Below, piece after piece: positions 26,883-36,211 of a stretch of 64,000 nt of DNA (its first letter is position 1; every line of letters begins with the position of its first letter). This DNA is from Chryseobacterium sp. ON_d1 (GTDB lineage: Bacteria; Bacteroidota; Bacteroidia; Flavobacteriales; Weeksellaceae). The stretch spans positions 62,001 through 126,000 of the forward strand of contig NZ_BJTC01000015.1 of NCBI RefSeq assembly GCF_006829085.1, in the 5' to 3' direction. The position numbers were made by a program, and so were the translations under genes. The notes under the pieces are model-generated. The model was not told the DNA's origin. It searched no databases and was given only the letters and a program-made list of their open reading frames with translations.

Positions 26883-26955
26883 ATAATATAGTATTCTTAT
26901 TCCGAATATTTTCATCAAAGTTTCTCTATTTATATCCGTTCTAATTATTGACCTT

Positions 26956-27035
26956 ATCTTAACAAATCATCACCTAATCTTAAACTATTTGTTTTATCTT
27001 CTTAAAACTCAGTTAACACCAGACCATTAGTTTTG
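26956..27035 (+). promoter_or_regulatory. phoX promoter with phased TTAA-type direct repeats
   Basis: Direct repeats CTTAACA (26958), CTTAAAC (26979), CTTAAAA (27001) and GTTAACA (27012) are spaced 21, 22 and 11 bp. The -7 box TAGTTTTG (27028-27035) follows 8 bp after the last repeat. The layout resembles a Pho box replacing the -33 element; a related arrangement precedes the phytase-like gene at 50072-50107. Confidence 0.5.
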
Positions 27036-27064
27036 CCATAATCGAAATTTCAAAAAAAAGAATT

Positions 27065-28543
27065 ATGAAAATTAACAAAACTATGGGAGTATTATTGTTT
27101 GCTGCCCTTGTATTTCAAGGTTGCAACGATGATAATAACGGGGATTCGAATACCCCTTCCAACGACAAAATCAAAATTGAAAATTTTTCTAAAGAACCCG
27201 CTTTCGTTTTTGGAATGCCAGGTTTTGAAAATTTAAATATTACTACCCTGATCTCCAGTTCTGATGTTCTTCCAGGTTCTCCTGATTTCGTTTTCGGAGG
27301 CCAGCCGGATGGGATGGGACTTATGAAAGACCCCAATTCTGACGGTTATCTGATGATCACTAACCATGAAATCAAACAGTCAGTATCCAGAGTGTATTTA
27401 GACAAAACTTTTAAACCTGTAAAAGGAGAATATATATTGAACGGAACCGGAGGAATGACTAGGTTATGCTCCGCCACATTAGCAACTCCTGAGATTCACG
27501 GTTTCAGTGCGTTTCTTACGGCAGGCGAATCAGGTGAAGAAAGTATGGTTCACGCTCTGAATCCTTTGGCACCGGTATCTCAGGCATCAGATAAAACAAG
27601 AGTAAAACCTGCTTTGGGAAAAGCTTCTATGGAAAATGCAGTTCCGCTTCCTAAGGATGTTTCTAACGGAAAAACTTATATCATTATTGGTGAAGATCAG
27701 TCTTATTCTTCTTCTCACCAGTCTGCAGGACAGCTGATCATGTATGTAGCCGATACACAGGGAGATCTGGATAACGGTAAGCTGTATTCTTTAAGGAGAA
27801 CAAACAGCAACTATACAGAAACGGACATGACAAAAGGAAACAGCTATGATGTGGAGTTTGTTGAAATCCCTAACGCTAAAAACCTTACAGGAGCTCAGAT
27901 CAACCAGAAAAATATTGATAATAACGCAATCCGTTTTTCAAGAGTGGAAGATGTAGATTACAGAAAAGGAGCAGGAAAAGGAAGAGAAATTTACTTTACG
28001 GCAACAGGAGAATCGTCTGACGGTGTCAACCCAAAAGCAGGATTAACGATGTGGGGAAGAGTGTACAAACTTGTTCTGAACTCCAATAATATGCTGACAG
28101 GAAAATTAGAAGTGGTAGCAGAAGGAGACTCTAATCCGGGAAATAATCTTATCAATCCTGACAACTTATGTGTTACTGAAAACTTTGTGTACATCCAGGA
28201 AGACGGAGATTCTTACTATAAAAATGCCAATCACGATTCTTATATCTGGCAGCTGAATATCGCGACCAAACAATATAAGCCATGGCTGAATATGAAGCAC
28301 AACAGAAATGATTCTGCATGGCAGACTGCTTACAACCAGTCCGGGGATCTTCAGAAGTTCGGTTCATGGGAATTCGGGGCAATGGTTGATATTTCAGACA
28401 TCATCGGAGTTCCGAATACATTCTCTGTCAATATCCATTCTCATACATGGCAACTGGATAAATTCAAAAATCCTGACGGTTCCGGAATCAATACCAATAA
28501 GGAGGGCGGACAGATTGTGATCATCAGAAACGTAGAAAAATAG
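27065..28543 (+). CDS. PhoX-family (DUF839) phosphatase-like lipoprotein
   Basis: A 492-aa exported lipoprotein (lipobox VFQGC, Cys20) of the PhoX/DUF839 beta-propeller family. Members of this family hydrolyse phosphate monoesters using Ca2+/Fe3+ in the periplasm or on the surface. Family-like segments are GYLMITNHEI near residue 97, AIRFSRVEDVDY (about 290) and NPDNLCVTENFVYIQEDGDSYY (about 360). The set of metal-binding residues cannot be fully checked by eye, so activity is inferred. Upstream phased repeats suggest phosphate-starvation control. A di-heme peroxidase follows after a 10-bp hairpin. Confidence 0.85.
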   Translation: MKINKTMGVLLFAALVFQGCNDDNNGDSNTPSNDKIKIENFSKEPAFVFGMPGFENLNITTLISSSDVLPGSPDFVFGGQPDGMGLMKDPNSDGYLMITNHEIKQSVSRVYLDKTFKPVKGEYILNGTGGMTRLCSATLATPEIHGFSAFLTAGESGEESMVHALNPLAPVSQASDKTRVKPALGKASMENAVPLPKDVSNGKTYIIIGEDQSYSSSHQSAGQLIMYVADTQGDLDNGKLYSLRRTNSNYTETDMTKGNSYDVEFVEIPNAKNLTGAQINQKNIDNNAIRFSRVEDVDYRKGAGKGREIYFTATGESSDGVNPKAGLTMWGRVYKLVLNSNNMLTGKLEVVAEGDSNPGNNLINPDNLCVTENFVYIQEDGDSYYKNANHDSYIWQLNIATKQYKPWLNMKHNRNDSAWQTAYNQSGDLQKFGSWEFGAMVDISDIIGVPNTFSVNIHSHTWQLDKFKNPDGSGINTNKEGGQIVIIRNVEK

Positions 28544-28571
28544 TTTCAAATTCTTCATATCAAATTCAATT

Positions 28572-28605
28572 AAAGTATCAATAGAAAATATCTGTTGATA
28601 CTTTT
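28572..28605 (+). terminator. Hairpin between phoX-like and peroxidase genes
   Basis: AAAGTATCAA (28572-28581) and TTGATACTTT (28595-28604) pair perfectly across a 13-nt loop and are followed by one more T. It may be a weak terminator or an mRNA end that separates expression of the two genes. Confidence 0.5.
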
Positions 28606-28612
28606 CATACTT

Positions 28613-30427
28613 ATGAATAGACTTTCAAAATACCCGATACTTCTCTTTTTATACTCTGCAGCAGCACTATTCATTCTTTCATATTGTAAAAATGATAAAC
28701 AGCAGCCGGTATATGAAGATCTTGGTTCTGTAAAAAACAGAATCATTAAAACCAACACTGATTTTGAAAAACAAATCAATGAACTGAAAACCCTTGTTTC
28801 CAAAGATTCTGGGGAAAAACTTCTTCAGCAAAAATTTCAGGGCATCAGAAAAACCTACAAAAAAATGGAATGGGCTGTAGAGTATTTCCTCCCCCACTCT
28901 GCGAGGTTTATCAATGGACCTGCCCTTCCTGAGATCGAAATGGATGAGCATACCGAAATAGAGCCTGAAGGACTTCAGGTTCTGGAAGAGCTGTTGTATC
29001 CTTATAATAAAAGCAATCAGGAGGAAGTGATCAGAATGCTCAACAAGCTCATCAATAAAAGCAATACCATAGACACCAACTTTCAGGTAATTACCGTTAG
29101 TAAAGATCAGGTTTTTGATGCGTTAAGGCAGGAAACGTTCAGAATTTCAAGCCTGGGAATTTCAGGTTTTGACACCCCTGTTTCCGGAACATTTTTACAG
29201 GAAATGCCTTCTTCCCTTCAGGGAGTCAAAGAAACGCTTGAACAAATTTCCACAAGCCGGTCAAAAGGCAAAGCATTAAAAAGTATCATAACGGAAATCA
29301 ACTCAGCTATTGAATTTCTAAAAAAAAACACGGATAAAAATACATTTGATTATGTCAATTTTATTCCGGATCATCTGAACAAAATAACAGCTCTGATGCT
29401 TGATTTTAAAAATCAGGAGGAAATTCCTGATGTTGAAGTAACCACAGCTTTAAACAAAAATGCAGCTACTTTCTTTGCCAAAAACGCATTTAATCCCAAT
29501 GCCTTTACCCCTGGAAAAGAATATGCCTATTCTGAAGAAAAGGCTGCCCTCGGGCACCAGCTTTTCAATGATAAAATTCTATCCAACAATAATAACCGAA
29601 GCTGTGCCACATGTCATATTCCGGAAAAAGCATTTACTGACGGACTTGCCAGATCCATGTCTCTTGAAAACTCCAAACTGCCCCGCAACACACCATCCCT
29701 CAACTATGCCGGATACCAGCATGGTCAGTTTTGGGACATGAGAAAGGATGATCTGGAAGGACAGAGCTCAGATGTAATCTCCAATAAAGAAGAAATGCAT
29801 GGTGATCTGAATATTATTCTTGCCAGGATCAATCAGGATAAAAACTACCAGGCAGCATTCAAAAAGATATATGGCTCTCAAAAAACGGAGGTCTGGCAAT
29901 TGCAGAATGTACTGGCCACCTATATCCGTTCTCTGGCAAAGTTCAATTCTGGTTTTGATGAATACATGAGGGGAAATAAATCGTCAATGACGGACAGCCA
30001 AAAACGAGGGTTTAATCTTTTTGTTGGAAAAGCCCAGTGTGCCATATGCCATTTTCTTCCTTTATTCAATGGAACAGTTCCTCCGAATTTCAAAAAAACG
30101 GAACAGGAAGTTCTAGGGGCAGCAATGAACGGAGAGAATAAAGCATTTGACACAGACCTGGGACGGGGAAAGTTTCATGAAACAGTTGCTTCATTACAGC
30201 ATTCATTCAAAACACCAACTCTTAGAAATATCAATAAAACGGCACCTTATATGCACAATGGCGGTTATAAAACGTTGAAAGATGTTATGATTTTCTATAA
30301 CAAAGGTGGTGGAAAAGGTTTGGGATTTAAAATAGAGAACCAGACCCTTTCTGATGCACCGCTGCAGCTCACTGAACAGGAAACTGATGATATCATTGAG
30401 TTTTTGAAAGCTTTGGACGATAAATAA
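28613..30427 (+). CDS. Di-heme cytochrome c peroxidase (MauG/CcpA family) with N-terminal extension
   Basis: A 604-aa exported protein with a hydrophobic N-terminus (possible lipid attachment at Cys25). There are two heme c sites: CATCH (331-335) and CAICH (476-480). The C-terminal half (from about 305) is a normal bacterial di-heme peroxidase, including NTPSLNYAG and TPTLRNINKTAPYMHNGGYKTL. The first 280 residues are a helical extension (KNRIIKTNTDFEKQINELK) resembling imelysin-like domains. The frame extends to a TTG at 28595 inside a hairpin; the ATG at 28613 is preferred. It may reduce periplasmic H2O2 or modify a partner protein. Confidence 0.9.
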   Translation: MNRLSKYPILLFLYSAAALFILSYCKNDKQQPVYEDLGSVKNRIIKTNTDFEKQINELKTLVSKDSGEKLLQQKFQGIRKTYKKMEWAVEYFLPHSARFINGPALPEIEMDEHTEIEPEGLQVLEELLYPYNKSNQEEVIRMLNKLINKSNTIDTNFQVITVSKDQVFDALRQETFRISSLGISGFDTPVSGTFLQEMPSSLQGVKETLEQISTSRSKGKALKSIITEINSAIEFLKKNTDKNTFDYVNFIPDHLNKITALMLDFKNQEEIPDVEVTTALNKNAATFFAKNAFNPNAFTPGKEYAYSEEKAALGHQLFNDKILSNNNNRSCATCHIPEKAFTDGLARSMSLENSKLPRNTPSLNYAGYQHGQFWDMRKDDLEGQSSDVISNKEEMHGDLNIILARINQDKNYQAAFKKIYGSQKTEVWQLQNVLATYIRSLAKFNSGFDEYMRGNKSSMTDSQKRGFNLFVGKAQCAICHFLPLFNGTVPPNFKKTEQEVLGAAMNGENKAFDTDLGRGKFHETVASLQHSFKTPTLRNINKTAPYMHNGGYKTLKDVMIFYNKGGGKGLGFKIENQTLSDAPLQLTEQETDDIIEFLKALDDK

Positions 30428-30449
30428 AACGATTAAGCGCATTACAATT

Positions 30450-30485
30450 AAAACTCCTGATTATTACTACTTCAGGAGTTTTTTT
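30450..30485 (+). terminator. Intrinsic terminator after the peroxidase gene
   Basis: AACTCCTGA (30452-30460) and TCAGGAGTT (30472-30480) with an 11-nt loop and a run of T to 30485. Confidence 0.85.
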
Positions 30486-30647
30486 ATTGGTAAATTTCAG
30501 AAAAAACAGAAAGAAGATCTGATTGAATTCATTATTGAATTATATCTGTGCAAAATCCATAAAAACATTAGATTAAATCAATGTTATACTCTGTTAAAAA
30601 CTTTTCTACCACAATAAATATTATTAATTTTGACCTAGTTTTTTTAC

Positions 30648-33050
30648 ATGAAAAGGGGTTTACTGTTATTATTTTTTATACTCAGCTTTTTGGGGTATTC
30701 ACAAACAAAAATTAAGGTTGTGGATGACGCCAGTCAAAAACCTGTCTTTAAAGCTAAGATATCCTGTGACAATAGCGTTATCGGATATACCAATGAACAG
30801 GGCATTCTGGAATTTAAAACGGGATGTAAAAATATTGATGTTGAAGCAGAGTCTTATCAGAAAGAAAGCGTTACCGTAGAGAGCAGTATGGAAGTTTCCC
30901 TGCTTAAGAAAACATTAAAAACCACCAATATTGAGGCCGTGGTGATTGAGGATAAAAGTGATCCCAGAGCTTTGGAAATCCTTAAAAAAGTAAATAAGCT
31001 TTTTAAAGAAAATTCGCCAAAAAGTTTAGGATCCTATTCCTACAAATCCTATGAAAAAATATCCCTCGATATTGATGAGGACAGTATTTCTCAGTTTAAT
31101 CAGTATTTTAACGATTTAAATATTTTCAAGAAAAAAAGAGAAAAGGACTCTCTGAACAACATTACTGCAAGAAAAATATTTTCAAAAAGCAAACTCTTTC
31201 TCTGGGAAAGGGCTCAGGAGTTTTTATACTCCAAAAAGTATGGCGAAAAGATCAATATTCTGGACAACAGAATTTCCGGGCTGAAACAGCCTATTTATGA
31301 AATGATCGCTCTCCAGCAGAGCAACAGGGATGTGGTTCCTGAACAGGTAAAACCGGAGAACAGAGGGCTTTACAGATTTTTCCTCTCGGATACCGTTACC
31401 CTGGATGGCAGGAAAAATTTCGTGATCCGCTTCCGTGAAGTCAATTACAAAAAACCGGACAGAAAGCGGAAATATAATGGTGCTATCTATGTAGATACCG
31501 AAACTTACGGAATCAAGAAAATCGAAAACTTCAGTAAAAACAAAAACGAAGGAATTATCACCAGTACCTGGGTATTCTACAATAATAAATGGTTCCTTGC
31601 CCACGAAAAAGCCAAGCTTAAAATGGGTAAAATGGCCATGGATGACAAAGTACATGCTGACGACGATAAGAAAGATAAAAAAAGCTTCGGAACCTATGCT
31701 TTCCTTACTTCAAAATATTTTGATTTCGAATCACCTATTGAAGAAGATGCTAAGGATTTCAAAGGCTACACTTTCTCAGTAAAAAATATTGACGGACATT
31801 CTCTGGATCAATACAGGACAGATCCTCTTACTGAAAGGGAACAAAATACCTATAAAACCATTGACAGCTTAGGTAAAAAATATAAAATAGACCGCAAAGC
31901 TCAGATATTATCCGGATTACTGAACGGACAGATCAGAGTAGGTTCTGTAGACTTTGCTGTAGATGAAATTGTCAATTATAACTCCTATGAAGGTTTCAGA
32001 TTAGGTTTAAAAGCTAAGCTGAACGAAAACTTCAATCCTTATTTTTCACCGGACTATTACTTTGCATATGGGGTGAAAGACAGAAAATGGAAGTACGGAA
32101 TGGGGCTTGATATGAAAACCACCCTGGAAAAAAATTCATTTTTCAGATTTGAAGTATATGATGATGTGACAGCTTCCGGAGAATTCAACCGGAAACTCTG
32201 GAATTTCAAGATGAGAATGATGAATTTCGGGAATAACCTGAATAATGACAGGTATTTTCACTTTAAAGGAATGTCATTATCTTATCTGAACGATGTCACA
32301 AACGGTCTAACGGTTGCCCTTGCCGTAAGAAGAAACACAGAAGAAGCTGAATTTGACTATCAATTCAGAGACAGGGGAACTTCGTACAGAAATTTCAATA
32401 CCCTGTTTACACTGAAATATTCTCCGAATTCAACTAATATAATGACTCCTCAGGGAAAATCTCTGATCGATCAGAAGTATCCTGAGCTATATTTTAATTA
32501 TGAGCAGAGCTACAAACTGTTGCAGGGAGATTTTAATTATTCCCGTTTTGATGCCTTGTTTGTTCACAATTTCAAAACACCTATCGGGACTACAGGTTTC
32601 AGATTGTACGGAGGTCTTGTTCTGGGCGGTGCACCTATCTGGAAAAACTTTACGATGAACGGGCTTGCCTCTCCGGGTAAAGACTTTAACTTTAACCTTA
32701 CTTCTTACCTCGGGTTTGCAACGCTGGAAGGTGGAAAATACTATAATGACAGATTCGTAGCGTACTACTTTACGCACAAACTCCCATGGTATCTGAAAAG
32801 TTTCGGACACAATATTTCCAGCTTTGATTTTGTCCTGCGAGGAACAATCGGAGATATGAAACATCCGGAATACCACCAGTTTAAGTTCAGAAAGCTGGAT
32901 CACCTGTATCAGGAAGTTGGTGTAGAATGGAACAATTTCCTTTCCAGTTATTTTAATCTGGGATTATTCTACAGAGTAGGCTATTATGCAACTCCTAATT
33001 TCAAAGAAAATTTTGCAATTCAGTTTAAGCTGAAGTTTCTTGAATTTTAA
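30648..33050 (+). CDS. DUF5686 outer-membrane protein with carboxypeptidase-like N-terminal domain
   Basis: An 800-aa protein with signal peptide (MKRGLLLLFFILSFLGYSQ). A small carboxypeptidase-regulatory-like beta domain (about 20-95, VDDASQKPVFKAKISCDN, YTNEQGILEFKTG) is followed by the DUF5686 region. The C-terminal 400 residues have repeated aromatic, amphipathic strands ending FAIQFKLKFLEF, typical of an outer-membrane barrel. The architecture is common in Bacteroidota, and its transport or assembly role is not established. Promoter TAATTTTG at 30625-30632. Monocistronic. Confidence 0.85.
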   Translation: MKRGLLLLFFILSFLGYSQTKIKVVDDASQKPVFKAKISCDNSVIGYTNEQGILEFKTGCKNIDVEAESYQKESVTVESSMEVSLLKKTLKTTNIEAVVIEDKSDPRALEILKKVNKLFKENSPKSLGSYSYKSYEKISLDIDEDSISQFNQYFNDLNIFKKKREKDSLNNITARKIFSKSKLFLWERAQEFLYSKKYGEKINILDNRISGLKQPIYEMIALQQSNRDVVPEQVKPENRGLYRFFLSDTVTLDGRKNFVIRFREVNYKKPDRKRKYNGAIYVDTETYGIKKIENFSKNKNEGIITSTWVFYNNKWFLAHEKAKLKMGKMAMDDKVHADDDKKDKKSFGTYAFLTSKYFDFESPIEEDAKDFKGYTFSVKNIDGHSLDQYRTDPLTEREQNTYKTIDSLGKKYKIDRKAQILSGLLNGQIRVGSVDFAVDEIVNYNSYEGFRLGLKAKLNENFNPYFSPDYYFAYGVKDRKWKYGMGLDMKTTLEKNSFFRFEVYDDVTASGEFNRKLWNFKMRMMNFGNNLNNDRYFHFKGMSLSYLNDVTNGLTVALAVRRNTEEAEFDYQFRDRGTSYRNFNTLFTLKYSPNSTNIMTPQGKSLIDQKYPELYFNYEQSYKLLQGDFNYSRFDALFVHNFKTPIGTTGFRLYGGLVLGGAPIWKNFTMNGLASPGKDFNFNLTSYLGFATLEGGKYYNDRFVAYYFTHKLPWYLKSFGHNISSFDFVLRGTIGDMKHPEYHQFKFRKLDHLYQEVGVEWNNFLSSYFNLGLFYRVGYYATPNFKENFAIQFKLKFLEF

Positions 33051-33124
33051 TCGGACAGGAAAGGCAAAATCTTTATTTTTGAATAAGAATCCAGAAATAT
33101 TCAACGACAATATATAAAAAGAAC

Positions 33125-33361
33125 ATGCAGAAAATCGAAATCAAAGCAGAACAGTTTTTTGAATTATTAAAATTAAAAGACACTCCAATGTGGGAAATTT
33201 TCTCGCAGATGATCGATGGAAATGAGAAGGAAATTATCTTTTTGGATCATGAAGACAAAATCCTTTTTAATTATATTTTACCTTCTACACAGGAAAAACT
33301 GGAAGAAGACAGAAAAGAATTTTCAAAACAGTTTTCAGAGAAGTTGGCTAACTTTAATTAA
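33125..33361 (+). CDS. Small conserved hypothetical protein
   Basis: A 78-aa soluble protein, acidic and helical at the C-terminus (TQEKLEEDRKEFSKQFSEKL), with a beta-like centre (KEIIFLDHEDKILFNYILP). No domain recognised. It has a -7 box TATTTTTG at 33074-33081 and ends 8 bp before the M28 peptidase gene, so the two are probably co-transcribed. Confidence 0.65.
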   Translation: MQKIEIKAEQFFELLKLKDTPMWEIFSQMIDGNEKEIIFLDHEDKILFNYILPSTQEKLEEDRKEFSKQFSEKLANFN

Positions 33362-33369
33362 GTGTTACT

Positions 33370-34839
33370 ATGAATAAGAATTATGTTTTTTCTCTGTTAA
33401 GCTTTTTCCTGTTTAGCCTTGGAAGTGCTCAGAACTATAAAAAACCTTTGGTGTCCGCCATTAAAGAATCTGATCTTAGAACCGATATGTACCAGCTTGC
33501 AGCAGACCAGTTCTGGGGTCGTGAAGCCGGAACGCTGGATGAATTAAAAGTCTCCATGTGGCTTGCTGACAAAGCTAAAGAAGCAGGAATGAAACCCGCC
33601 GGAGATCATGGAACTTTTTTCCAGTTTTTTGACATGTACAGACATCAGGTTATCCTGCAAAGCAGCCTGAAAATTGGCGATACCAGTCTTAAGCTATGGA
33701 AAGATTTCCTTGTTGCTGAACCCGTAAATGCTTCTGTAGATGCAGAAATAGTGTACGCAGGAAATGCAGAGCCCGGTGATCTTGCCAAACTGAATATCAA
33801 AGGGAAGATTCTTGCCGTCAATGCTTCTGACAAAAATATATCGAAAGACATGACCCTTTTTGTAAGGAGATATCCGGGATTTGTAAGAAATAAATATTAC
33901 AATAAAGCGGCTGAATTGGGAGCTAAGGCAATCATTTTCGTTACCGATGACCTCTCTGAACAAAGCTGGGTGGAGGTACTGCCTCAAATGACAAGAGGAA
34001 GCTACGGGGTGGAAGGATTAAGAGAGAAAATCACCAATAACATTCCTGTTTTATGGATCAAAAGGGAAAATGCCGGCTGGGTAAAAAACAACCCTAAAGC
34101 TTCTCTGAACCTGATCACTGAAACCTACAAATATCCATCCGTTAATATTATCGGAAAAATAGAAGGCACAGATCCTGTTCTTAAAAACGAATATGTATTG
34201 GTAAGCGGACACCAGGATCATGACGGAATCAGGCATCCGGTAAAAAACGACACCATCTATAATGGTGCTGATGATAATGCAAGTACCTGTGTTGCTATGT
34301 TGGCGATGGCCAGAGCATATAAGAAGCAGCCGGCAAAAAGAAGCATACTTTTTGTTTTCCATGGCGCTGAAGAACGCGGATTACTGGGCTCCAGATGGCA
34401 TGCAGCCCATCCCGTTGTCCCGAAAGAGAATATTGTAGCCGTTCTGAACGGTGATATGATCGGGAGAAATGATAATAATGAGGCGGCTTTATTAGGGGGA
34501 AATGCTCCTCATAAAAATTCTGAAGAGCTTGTAAAAATGGCTGAAGAAGCCAATAATGAAAGTACGAAATTCAAATACCTGAAGGATTGGGATTCTCCTA
34601 GCCATGCTGAATATTTTTATTTCAGAAGTGACCACCTTCCGTATGCTAAGATTGGGATTCCCGCAATATTTTTCACCAGTGTGCTGCATGATCAGTACCA
34701 CACCCCACAGGATGAATCTGAAAATATCAATTACAAGAAACTTTATAAAATGACCGAATGGATGTACAGAACATCCTGGAAAGTTGCTAATGAAAATGAA
34801 CGGCCAAAAGTAATTCCGAATTTTTCATTGGAAAGATAA
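33370..34839 (+). CDS. Secreted M28-family metallopeptidase
   Basis: A 489-aa exported protein (signal MNKNYVFSLLSFFLFSLGSAQ). A PA-like insert (about 110-230) precedes the M28 di-zinc aminopeptidase domain. Ligand and catalytic candidates are GHQDHDGI (His), NGADDNAS (bridging Asp), FHGAEERGLLGS (Glu-Glu), NGDMIGRN (Asp), and HDQYHTPQDE near the end (His). The predicted activity is removal of N-terminal residues from peptides outside the cytoplasm. Follows the 78-aa gene by 8 bp and ends at a shared terminator with ilvA. Confidence 0.93.
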   Translation: MNKNYVFSLLSFFLFSLGSAQNYKKPLVSAIKESDLRTDMYQLAADQFWGREAGTLDELKVSMWLADKAKEAGMKPAGDHGTFFQFFDMYRHQVILQSSLKIGDTSLKLWKDFLVAEPVNASVDAEIVYAGNAEPGDLAKLNIKGKILAVNASDKNISKDMTLFVRRYPGFVRNKYYNKAAELGAKAIIFVTDDLSEQSWVEVLPQMTRGSYGVEGLREKITNNIPVLWIKRENAGWVKNNPKASLNLITETYKYPSVNIIGKIEGTDPVLKNEYVLVSGHQDHDGIRHPVKNDTIYNGADDNASTCVAMLAMARAYKKQPAKRSILFVFHGAEERGLLGSRWHAAHPVVPKENIVAVLNGDMIGRNDNNEAALLGGNAPHKNSEELVKMAEEANNESTKFKYLKDWDSPSHAEYFYFRSDHLPYAKIGIPAIFFTSVLHDQYHTPQDESENINYKKLYKMTEWMYRTSWKVANENERPKVIPNFSLER

Positions 34840-34844
34840 ATAAC

Positions 34845-34874
34845 AAAAGCTTCACAGATATTGTGAAGCTTTTT
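34845..34874. terminator. Bidirectional terminator between M28 and ilvA
   Basis: AAAAGCTTCACA (34845-34856) and TGTGAAGCTTTT (34862-34873) with a 5-nt loop. It is T-rich on both strands and serves the convergent peptidase and ilv operon. Confidence 0.8.
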
Positions 34875-34937
34875 GTTTTCATCATTGTGTTTTTAGAATC
34901 GGTTTGAAAACGAAGTAATTTAATATTGAATATGATT

Positions 34938-36200
34938 TTAAATAAGCAAATTCATCAGCGAAGGATCATTGTTAAGATAGTTGACAAAAAAATCATATTC
35001 CTTCATCTTACTCATCAAAGGGGGAAAATCTTTGTTCTGTTTCAGAGCAATTCCCACCACTGCAATTCCTTTTTCTTTTGAATTTTTTTGAGTATACTCA
35101 AAATAGGTAATATCATCATCCGGTCCCAGTACATCCATTACAAAAGTTTTCAATGCTCCGGGACGCTGCGGAAATCTGACCAGGAAATAATGTTTTAATC
35201 CCGCATACAGCAGTGCTTTTTCCTTGATTTCTTCCATACGGGTGATATCATTGTTGCTTCCGCTGATAATACACACTACATTTTTACCCTGTATCTCTTC
35301 TTTATACTTGTCCAATGCTGCTACTGAAAGTGCTCCGGCCGGCTCTACCACAATAGCATCTTTATTGTATAATGACAGTATGGTTTCACAGACAAGCCCC
35401 TCATCTACTAAAGCCATATCATACAGTCTGTCTTTACAGCGTTCAAAAGTGAGATTCCCTACCTGCTGTACAGCTGCCCCATCCACAAAACGGCTGATCT
35501 TTTCAAGAAGAACAGGTGCCCCTTTTTCCAGTGCTTTTTTCATGCTTGCTGCTGCGGAGGGTTCTACACCTATGATTTTTGTTTGCGGAGACAGATGCTG
35601 AAAGACAGTGCAGATGCCTGCTGCCAGACCGCCACCACCAATTGGGACAAAAAGATAATCAACAATACCTTCTGCCTGTTCCAGAATCTCGAGTGCCGTT
35701 GTTGCCTGTCCTTCAATAATAGCCGGATCATCAAAAGGATGAATAAACACACTGTTATGATCTTTGCAAAACCTCATCGCAGCGTCTTTTGCTGCATCAA
35801 AAGTATCTCCGAAAAGAATAACATCTATATATTCTCCACCGAACATTTTTACCTGTTCAAGTTTTTGTCCGGGCGTTGGCAAAGGCATGAAAATTGTTCC
35901 CTTCACCTTCATTGTATGGCATGCAAAAGCAACCCCCTGCGCATGATTTCCGGCACTGGCACAAACCACTCCTTTGGATAGTTCTTCCTGTGACATGGTT
36001 GCCATTTTATTGTATGCTCCTCTGATTTTATAGGATCTAACCCTTTGCAGATCTTCTCTTTTAAAGCTGATATTAGCATCATAGATGGCAGACAGGTTAT
36101 TATTGACGGCCAAAGGTGTTTTTACCACTACATTTTTTAATCGTTCCTCCGCTTTATAAACATGCTCTAAAACGGAGGAGTCTGTTTCCTCTTTCATCAT
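34938..36200 (-). CDS. ilvA: Threonine ammonia-lyase (threonine dehydratase)
   Basis: Converts threonine to 2-oxobutanoate, the first step to isoleucine. The 420-aa PLP enzyme has the Schiff-base Lys in RSYKIRGAYN, the phosphate-binding glycine loop PIGGGGLAAG, and one C-terminal ACT-like regulatory region (about 340-420, HYFLVRFPQRPGALKTF). The single regulatory unit is shorter than the double one of E. coli IlvA. Last gene of the ilv operon, 11 bp after ilvC, so threonine entry is regulated with the common branched-chain steps. Confidence 0.96.
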   Translation of the reverse strand: MMKEETDSSVLEHVYKAEERLKNVVVKTPLAVNNNLSAIYDANISFKREDLQRVRSYKIRGAYNKMATMSQEELSKGVVCASAGNHAQGVAFACHTMKVKGTIFMPLPTPGQKLEQVKMFGGEYIDVILFGDTFDAAKDAAMRFCKDHNSVFIHPFDDPAIIEGQATTALEILEQAEGIVDYLFVPIGGGGLAAGICTVFQHLSPQTKIIGVEPSAAASMKKALEKGAPVLLEKISRFVDGAAVQQVGNLTFERCKDRLYDMALVDEGLVCETILSLYNKDAIVVEPAGALSVAALDKYKEEIQGKNVVCIISGSNNDITRMEEIKEKALLYAGLKHYFLVRFPQRPGALKTFVMDVLGPDDDITYFEYTQKNSKEKGIAVVGIALKQNKDFPPLMSKMKEYDFFVNYLNNDPSLMNLLI

Positions 36201-36211
36201 CCGTTTCCTTA

